Assembly (NCBI RefSeq): GCF_001422365.1
Contig: NZ_LMMT01000034.1
Coordinates: forward strand, 126,678 to 190,677
Length of the DNA: 64,000 bases
Direction: 5' to 3'
DNA from: Pseudorhodoferax sp. Leaf265
GTDB taxonomy: Bacteria > Pseudomonadota > Gammaproteobacteria > Burkholderiales > Burkholderiaceae_C
The notes beneath the pieces are model-generated. The model did not search any database. It saw only the letters and a list, made by a program, of their open reading frames with translations, and was not told the origin of the DNA. Below are positions 56,897 through 64,000 of the stretch, piece after piece. Position 1 is the first letter of the stretch. Each line of letters starts with the position of its first letter. The position numbers were made by a program, and so were the translations under genes.

Positions 56897-58219
56897 ATGC
56901 CCGAACCGTCTTCCCCTTTGCCGGCCGAAAGCTGGCCCTATGTGCAGATCCTCGTGCGGCTGGCGCTGGCCCTCGCGCTGGGCCTGTTGATCGGCCTGGA
57001 GCGCGAGCGCCGCGGCAAGGAGGCGGGCCTGCGCACCTTCGGTTTCGTGGCCCTGCTCGGCGCGCTGGGCGGCTCGCTGGGCACGCCGTTCTCCCTGGCG
57101 ACGCTGGCGTTGACCGGCATGCTGACCGTGGTGCTCAACGTGCAGACGCTGCGCGCGAACCAGGGCGCCGAACTCACGACCTCGGCGGCGATGCTGGTGA
57201 CCTGCATGGCGGGCATCCTGTGCGGCCTGGGCCACACCATCTCGCCGGCCGCGGTGATGGTCATCGCCACCGCGCTGCTGGCCTGGAAGGAGCGGCTGGC
57301 CGGCTTCTCCATGGGCCTGTCGGAAGGCGAGCTGCGCTCGGCGCTGCTGCTGGCCATCCTGGCCATCGTGATCTACCCGGCGCTGCCGGCCGGCGCCATC
57401 GGGCCGCTGGGTCTGGTCGAGCCGCGCGCGGCCTGGGTCACGGTGATCCTGATCGCGGGCATCGGCTTCGTGAACTACATCCTCTGGAAGATGTATGGCA
57501 CGCGCGGTGCCGAGCTGTCGGGCTTCCTGGGTGGCCTGGTCAACAGCAACTTCACGGTGATCGAGATGGCCTCGCGCGTGCGCCAGTCGGCCGGCGCGCT
57601 GCAGGGCACGGCGTTCCGCGGCATCCTGCTGGCCACGGCCGCCATGCTGCTGCGCAATGCCGCGCTGCTGGCCATCCTGGCGCCGCTGGCGCTGCTGGGC
57701 TCGCTGGGCGCCTTCGGCCTGATGCTGCTGTGCTGCGTGGCGCTCGTGCTGGCCAGCCTGCGCGGGCGCAGTGGCCTGCCGCCGGTGCAGGCGCCAGCCA
57801 TCACGCTGGACCTGCCGTTCTCGCTGCCGCAGGCGCTCAAGTACGGCGTGGTGTTCCTGCTGCTGCACGTGGTGGGCGCGCTCACGCAGCGCCAGTTCGG
57901 CGATGCGGGCTTCTACTTCGTGAGCGTGGTCGGCGGGCTCATGTCCAGCGCCAGCGCGGTGGCCGCCGCGGCCACCCTGGCCGCGCAGGGGAGCCTGGCG
58001 CCCGGCGTGGCCGGCACGGGCGCGGTGCTGGCCTCGTTCACGAGCATGGCCTTCAGCCTGTCCTTCGTGCTGCGCACGCGCGAGCACGGGCTGATCCTGC
58101 GCCTGGGCGCGGCCATGCTGGGTGTGGCGGCCGCCGGACTGGCGGGCCTGCTGCTGGCGCGCCAGCTCGAACCCTGGCTCACGCAGTGGCTGCCGGCGCT
58201 GGGCCGGCTGCACTCCTAA
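56897..58219 (+). CDS. MgtC/SapB and DUF4010 domain membrane protein
   Basis: A 440-residue polytopic membrane protein. The N-terminal third is an MgtC/SapB domain (LALALALGLLIGLERERRGK, GLRTFGFVALLGALGGSLG). The remainder is DUF4010, with GFVNYILWKMYGTRGAELSG, FLGGLVNSNFTVIEMASRVR and VVGGLMSSASAVAAAATLA. Neither domain has a settled transport function; MgtC proteins influence Mg2+ and phosphate homeostasis. The ATG at 56897 begins the conserved lead. It is convergent with the MFS gene, overlapping by four bases. Confidence 0.88.
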   Translation: MPEPSSPLPAESWPYVQILVRLALALALGLLIGLERERRGKEAGLRTFGFVALLGALGGSLGTPFSLATLALTGMLTVVLNVQTLRANQGAELTTSAAMLVTCMAGILCGLGHTISPAAVMVIATALLAWKERLAGFSMGLSEGELRSALLLAILAIVIYPALPAGAIGPLGLVEPRAAWVTVILIAGIGFVNYILWKMYGTRGAELSGFLGGLVNSNFTVIEMASRVRQSAGALQGTAFRGILLATAAMLLRNAALLAILAPLALLGSLGAFGLMLLCCVALVLASLRGRSGLPPVQAPAITLDLPFSLPQALKYGVVFLLLHVVGALTQRQFGDAGFYFVSVVGGLMSSASAVAAAATLAAQGSLAPGVAGTGAVLASFTSMAFSLSFVLRTREHGLILRLGAAMLGVAAAGLAGLLLARQLEPWLTQWLPALGRLHS

Positions 58220-59448
58220 CCTGGTGCGGGCTGCGGCCCGGGCGGTCCCTTGGCCGCGAACGCAAAGGCGATCTGTGTGATGCCGGCCGCCAGCCCCATC
58301 GCGGCCGCCACCTGCCAGGCCAGCTGGTAGTTGCCGAGCAGGTCGTAGACCAGGCCGCCGCCGAAGGCGCCCAGGAAGCTGCCGAGCTGGTGGCTGCAGA
58401 AGGCCACGCCGGCCAGCATGGCCTGCCAGCGCAGACCGAAGGTGTCGGCGATCCAGCCCGAGACGAGGGGCGCGACGCCCAGCCACAGGAAGCCCATGAT
58501 GGAGGCGAACACCAGGGTGCTTTCGACCGTGGGCAGGGTGTGGAAGTACCAGACCACGACGAAGGAGCGCAGCACGTAGATCATGCCCAGCAGCACCTGC
58601 TTGGGCCAGCGCCCGCCGGCCCAGCCGAAGAACAGGCTGCCCAGCACATTGAAGCCGCCGATCAGGCCCAGGGCCTGGGCGCTGAGCATGGGGTCCATGC
58701 CGCACAGGTCCAGGTAGGCCGGCAGGTGGGTGGTGAGGAACACCAGCTGCATGCCGCAGACGAAGTAGGCCAGCGCCATCACGACGAAGGGCCGGTGCGC
58801 CAGCGCCATCCGCAGCGCGTTGCCGGCACCTTCCTGCGCACCGCCGCCGGGCAGCGCCGGCGCGGGCAGGCGGTCGACGCGGCCGGCCCACCAGGCCGCC
58901 GGCAGCATGGCCAGGGCCAGCACGGCGAAGGCCACCACGCCCATGCGCCAGCCCGATTGCTGGCTGATGGCCTGGCCCAGCGGCGCGGCGACCAGCGCGC
59001 CCAGCGAGCCGGCGGCCGAGACCATGCCCAGCACGGTGCTGCGCAGCACGGGCGGCACCGAGCGCGCGGCCACGGCCATGGCCAGCGCGCTGCCGGTGCA
59101 GGCCATGGCGGCGCCGATCAGGATGCCGGCGCCCAGCAGCACGCCGACGAAGCCCTGCGCCATGGCCAGCAGCACCAGCCCGACGAGGTACAGCACCGCG
59201 CCGCCGAGCAGCAGCGGCCGGTAGCCCGCGCGCACGGCCAGTGCACCGGCGAAGGGCTGGAAGATGCCCCAGGCCAGGTTCTGCACCGAGATCGCGATCG
59301 TGAAGTCCGAGACCGAGATGCCGATGTCGCGCGTGAGCGGCGGCATGAACAGGCCCAGGCTCTGGCGCAGGCCCATGGCCAGGCTCAGCAGCAGCGAGGC
59401 GCCGAGGAGGATGGGGAGGACGGGGCGCACGGCGGTCCAGCGGGACAT
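58216..59448 (-). CDS. MFS transporter
   Basis: A 410-residue twelve-helix major facilitator of the oxalate/formate-antiporter-like or NNP-like sort often found in beta-proteobacteria. It has GLRQSLGLFMPPLTRDIGIS, an ISVQNLAWGIFQPFAGALAV segment and a RAGYRPLLLGG loop 2-3 motif. GSLGALVAAPLGQAISQQSG is in helix 5. C-terminal helices contain FLWLGVAPLVSGWIADTFG. The substrate cannot be assigned. Start at ATG 59448. It stands alone, with 90 bases to the next gene upstream. Confidence 0.88.
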   Translation of the reverse strand: MSRWTAVRPVLPILLGASLLLSLAMGLRQSLGLFMPPLTRDIGISVSDFTIAISVQNLAWGIFQPFAGALAVRAGYRPLLLGGAVLYLVGLVLLAMAQGFVGVLLGAGILIGAAMACTGSALAMAVAARSVPPVLRSTVLGMVSAAGSLGALVAAPLGQAISQQSGWRMGVVAFAVLALAMLPAAWWAGRVDRLPAPALPGGGAQEGAGNALRMALAHRPFVVMALAYFVCGMQLVFLTTHLPAYLDLCGMDPMLSAQALGLIGGFNVLGSLFFGWAGGRWPKQVLLGMIYVLRSFVVVWYFHTLPTVESTLVFASIMGFLWLGVAPLVSGWIADTFGLRWQAMLAGVAFCSHQLGSFLGAFGGGLVYDLLGNYQLAWQVAAAMGLAAGITQIAFAFAAKGPPGPQPAPG

Positions 59449-59538
59449 CGCTTGTCTCTTCTTGGTCGTGGGGAGCGGCCAAGCATAGTCCTGCGGCCTG
59501 GCTGCGGCCGGCAGGGCTGTCGCCTGCGCGTCTGGGCT

Positions 59539-60183
59539 TCAGAACGAAGCGGGACTCTCGAACTGCAGCGCGCGCCCGTCGGCCGGGTGCTGCAGCTGGA
59601 GCCAGCAGGCATGCAGCAGCAGCCTCGGCGCGCGCGCCTGCACGGCCGCGCTGGCGTACAGCGGATCGCCCAGGATGGCATGGCCTTGCGCGGCCAGGTG
59701 CAGCCGCAGCTGGTGCGAACGGCCCGTGACGGGCTCCAGCGCGAGGCGGCTGCTCTGCGCGTCGCACGTCAGCAGTCGCCAGCGCGTGCGGCTGGGCCGG
59801 CCGTCCACCGGGTCGACGATGGACAGCGGCCGGCGCGGCCAGTCCAGCCGGATCGGGAGGTCGATGCAGCCCCAGCCATCCGCCTCGGGCGGCAGGGTCC
59901 AGGCACCATCGACCACGGCCTCGTAGCGCTTGCCGATGCGGCGCTGCTCAAAAGCCATCGACAAGGCACGTTGCGCCGCCGTGCCGCGGCCCATGAGCAC
60001 CAGGCCCGAGGTCGCCATGTCGAGCCGGTGCACGACCAGCGCGTCGGGGTAGCGCGCCTGCGCGCGCGCGGCCAGGCAGTCCTGCTTGTCCGGGCCGCGG
60101 CCCGGCACGCACAGCAGGCCGGCAGGCTTGTCGAGCACCAGCAGCGCCGCGTCCGCGTACACGACCTGCAGGTCTGCGCTCAA
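59539..60183 (-). CDS. RluA-family pseudouridine synthase
   Basis: A 214-residue RNA pseudouridine synthase. The catalytic Asp lies in VVHRLDMATSGLVLMG. The opening VVYADAALLVLDKPAGLLCV and the later EPVTGRSHQLRLHLAAQGHA with ILGDPLYA are classical RluA-family motifs. The short length, without an S4 domain, is like RluA itself, but the substrate could be 23S rRNA or tRNA. The start is a TTG at 60183 that overlaps the kinase stop (TTGA), with AGGAG five bases before it. It is thus translationally coupled to a signalling kinase, an unusual pairing. Confidence 0.88.
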   Translation of the reverse strand: MSADLQVVYADAALLVLDKPAGLLCVPGRGPDKQDCLAARAQARYPDALVVHRLDMATSGLVLMGRGTAAQRALSMAFEQRRIGKRYEAVVDGAWTLPPEADGWGCIDLPIRLDWPRRPLSIVDPVDGRPSRTRWRLLTCDAQSSRLALEPVTGRSHQLRLHLAAQGHAILGDPLYASAAVQARAPRLLLHACWLQLQHPADGRALQFESPASF

Positions 60184-62267
60184 GCGTTCTCCTGCAGCAG
60201 CCGCTGCACCGTGGCGCACAGCTCCTGCACGTCGTTGGGCTTGTGGATCAGCGCGCGCGCGCCTTCGGCCATGGCTTCGCGCTCGATCTCGGCCGTGACG
60301 TAGCCCGAGGCCAGCGCCACGGGCAGGTCGGCGCGGATGCCGCGCGCCTCGCGCACCAGGTCCACGCCGCAGTAGCCGGGCATGTTGTAGTCGGTCACGA
60401 CCAGGTCGTAGCCCTGGGGTTCGGCGCGCAGGGCCTCGGTGGCCGCGTGCGGGTCGGTGAAACCGCTGACGCGGAAACCGCGCCGGCGCAGCAGCCGCTC
60501 GACCAGGAACACCAGGGCCTGGTCGTCGTCCACGTACATCACGTGCTGGCCGCTGCCCTGCACGCTGGCCGGTGGGGGCGGTGCGCTGGCGGCGGCCTCG
60601 GCGGCTTCGCTCGTGGACGGGAAGTACAGCATGAAGTGGCTGCCGCGGCCGGGCTCGCTGTGCACGTCCACGGCGCCACCGTTGCTGCGCATGACGCCGT
60701 GCACCACCGCCAGCCCCAGGCCCGTGCCCTGGCCGACCTCCTTGGTCGTGAAAAAGGGCTCGAAGATGCGCTCGCGCGTGGCCGGGTCCATGCCCGGGCC
60801 GTTGTCGCGCACGCTGAGCCGCGCGTAGTGGCCGGGCGCGAGGCCCAGCCGGGCGCAGCGGGCGGGCGAGGGCGCCTCGCTCTGCAGCTCGATCCAGACC
60901 GTGCCGCGCGCCTCGGGCGTGGCCTGGATGGCCTGGACGGCGTTGGTGCACAGGTTCAGCACGGCCTGCTCGACCTGCGTGGGATCGGCCAGCACCGCGG
61001 GCACGCCGGGGTGCACGCGCAGCAGCAGTTCCACCTGCGGCGGCAGCGTCACGCGCAGCAGCCGCTCGGTCTCGCTGGTGACCTCGGCCAGGTCGGTGGG
61101 CACGCGCCGCGGCGCCTCGTTGCGGCTGAAGGTCAGGATCTGGCGCACCAGGTCGCGCGCGCGCCGGCCGGCCTTCTCGATTTCGCGCAGGCTTTCCTGC
61201 GCCGTGCTGTTCAGGCCACTGTCTTCCTTGGCCAGCTCCACGTTGCCCAGGATGGCGTGCAGGATGTTGTTGAAGTCGTGCGCGATGCCGCCGGCCATGG
61301 TGCCCACGGCCTGCATCTTCTGCGACTCGCGCAGCTGGGCCTCCAGCGCATTGCGCTGCGCCTCCTCGCGCTTGCGCGCGGTCAGGTCGCGCGCGAACAC
61401 GGTGGTGGTGTCGCCGAAGGCCATGCTGACCTCCACCGGCACGGCCGTGCCCCGCGCGGTCAGGGCCTGCAGCTCGGTGGGCGGCAGCTCGGTGGAGATC
61501 TGGTGCATGGCCAGCACCTCGGCCGCATCAGGGAAAAAGCGCTCCAGCGGGCTGCCCAGCGCGTCGGCCGGCGGGCACTGGAACAGCGCGGCGGCCGTGG
61601 GGTTGAACACCGTGATGCGGCGCTCGCGGTCCACGCAGACGATGGCGTCCAGCGAGGAGTTGATGATGTCCGCCAGCCGCGCTTCGCTCAGGCGCAGCTG
61701 CTCGTTGCGCTGCTGCAGCTCGGCGCCGCTTTGCAGCAGCGCGCGGCGCTCGGCCAGCAGCGGGCCCTGGTCGATCACGGCGCAGATGAAGTGCGCCACG
61801 GGTTCGTGCGCGTTGTCCAGCCGCGCGATGTGCAGGTCGCCCGTGATGGCGCCGTCGTCGCCGATCTGGAACAGCACCTCCTTGGCCTCGGCATGGCCCT
61901 CGGTGCGGGCCTGGGCGAAAGCCGCCTGCACGGCCGCGGCGCTGGTGGCGCTCACGAAGGGCATCAGGAAGTTGAGCGGCCGGTCGCGCTCGGTCGGCTG
62001 GAACGAGCGCTGCGCCATCGAGTTGCTCTGCACCACGAGGTCGTGCTCGTCGATGACCATGAGCGCCAGCGGCACGCTGGAGAACAGTGTCTCGAAGCGC
62101 TCGGACGCGGCTTCGGCCATGGACTGGCTGTAGCGCAGGACCTTGTTCTGGCTCTCCAGCTCGGCCTGGTAGGTGCGCAGGTCGCGGATCAGCTGGGGCA
62201 GCTGGTAGCTCTCGATGGCCGGCGCGTCGGCCGGCATGTCCAGCGGTGGGCGGGCGGGCGTGTTCAT
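60180..62267 (-). CDS. PAS-containing hybrid histidine kinase with receiver domain
   Basis: A 695-residue cytoplasmic hybrid kinase. A PAS-like domain covers about residues 55-170 (FSSVPLALMVIDEHDLVVQS), a coiled coil follows, and a second PAS covers about residues 195-300 (IINSSLDAIVCVDRERRITV). The HisKA site is His330 in GGIAHDFNNILHAILGN, of the HDFNN type. The ATPase domain has LNLCTNAVQAIQA, DNGPGMDP and TGLGLAVVHG. A C-terminal receiver carries Asp626 (VVTDYNMPGYCG). No membrane helix is present, so it senses an internal signal. No separate output regulator is adjacent; the coupled gene is a pseudouridine synthase. Confidence 0.9.
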   Translation of the reverse strand: MNTPARPPLDMPADAPAIESYQLPQLIRDLRTYQAELESQNKVLRYSQSMAEAASERFETLFSSVPLALMVIDEHDLVVQSNSMAQRSFQPTERDRPLNFLMPFVSATSAAAVQAAFAQARTEGHAEAKEVLFQIGDDGAITGDLHIARLDNAHEPVAHFICAVIDQGPLLAERRALLQSGAELQQRNEQLRLSEARLADIINSSLDAIVCVDRERRITVFNPTAAALFQCPPADALGSPLERFFPDAAEVLAMHQISTELPPTELQALTARGTAVPVEVSMAFGDTTTVFARDLTARKREEAQRNALEAQLRESQKMQAVGTMAGGIAHDFNNILHAILGNVELAKEDSGLNSTAQESLREIEKAGRRARDLVRQILTFSRNEAPRRVPTDLAEVTSETERLLRVTLPPQVELLLRVHPGVPAVLADPTQVEQAVLNLCTNAVQAIQATPEARGTVWIELQSEAPSPARCARLGLAPGHYARLSVRDNGPGMDPATRERIFEPFFTTKEVGQGTGLGLAVVHGVMRSNGGAVDVHSEPGRGSHFMLYFPSTSEAAEAAASAPPPPASVQGSGQHVMYVDDDQALVFLVERLLRRRGFRVSGFTDPHAATEALRAEPQGYDLVVTDYNMPGYCGVDLVREARGIRADLPVALASGYVTAEIEREAMAEGARALIHKPNDVQELCATVQRLLQENA

Positions 62268-62289
62268 CGCGCGCCGCCCGGGGCCATGC

Positions 62290-64000
<1,711 letters not shown>

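Noticed and set aside
56882-59767. 961-codon minus-strand frame spanning the MFS and DUF4010 genes
   Set aside because: It is out of frame with the MFS gene and antisense to DUF4010; both real genes have clear family matches.

Overview
The window is GC-rich throughout, and nearly all of it is coding. Gene content points to a beta-proteobacterium of the Burkholderiales, most likely Comamonadaceae. The clues are a Bug-type (TctC) solute-binding protein, the LexA-controlled imuA-imuB-dnaE2 cassette, FecI/FecR/TonB-receptor sets with GAGAA...TTCTC-type Fur boxes, and a GlyGly-CTERM/rhombosortase system. The species cannot be fixed from sequence alone. I see no rRNA, tRNA, insertion sequence, phage gene or CRISPR array.

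Left part (1-16 kb): a truncated branched-chain amino acid binding protein; a wrecked AraC-type regulator; an SDR-tautomerase-DUF3616 operon divergent from a LysR gene across a perfect 14-bp-arm palindrome; a U32 RNA-hydroxylase-like protein (RlhA type); a DctB/DctD-type two-component pair; a rhombosortase, a polar amino acid binding protein whose reading frame carries a gutted subtilase remnant, a lipoprotein, and an M14 carboxypeptidase ending in a GlyGly-CTERM-like tail.

Iron block (16-38 kb): four TonB-dependent receptors. One is Fiu-like and paired with PiuC. Three have N-terminal signalling domains, each with its own surface-signalling regulator. Two regulator sets are classical FecI + FecR pairs. 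The third is a single protein in which the ECF sigma factor is fused to the FecR membrane and periplasmic parts (IutY-like). All three regulator genes have Fur-box-like sequence at the promoter. Between the first and second set lies imuA-imuB-dnaE2 behind a sigma-70 promoter with a LexA box at the start point, followed by a trypsin-fold protein lacking its catalytic serine.

Middle (38-47.6 kb): type II NADH dehydrogenase, alpha/beta hydrolase + SDR, a Bug binding protein, a GAF-GGDEF diguanylate cyclase, an Lrp regulator divergent from an RhtA-like exporter, an enoyl-CoA hydratase remnant, LysR, TauE-like permease and a Tat-exported dienelactone hydrolase.

Right part (47.6-57 kb): the most interesting region. 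A leftward, tightly overlapping set (CDP-alcohol phosphatidyltransferase, YceI, sulfatase-fold membrane enzyme, DUF502) is divergent from a rightward overlapping set (BchC-like dehydrogenase, DUF938 methyltransferase, divergent PTPS/QueD-like protein, GT4 glycosyltransferase, second methyltransferase, streptothricin-acetyltransferase-like GNAT) that converges on a RibD-type reductase. This looks like a biosynthetic cluster for a modified pterin-like or related small molecule, possibly with a lipid or envelope branch; no product can be named. The window ends with a DUF4010/MgtC protein, an MFS transporter, an RluA-type pseudouridine synthase translationally coupled to a PAS hybrid histidine kinase, and the C-terminal part of glycine dehydrogenase GcvP.
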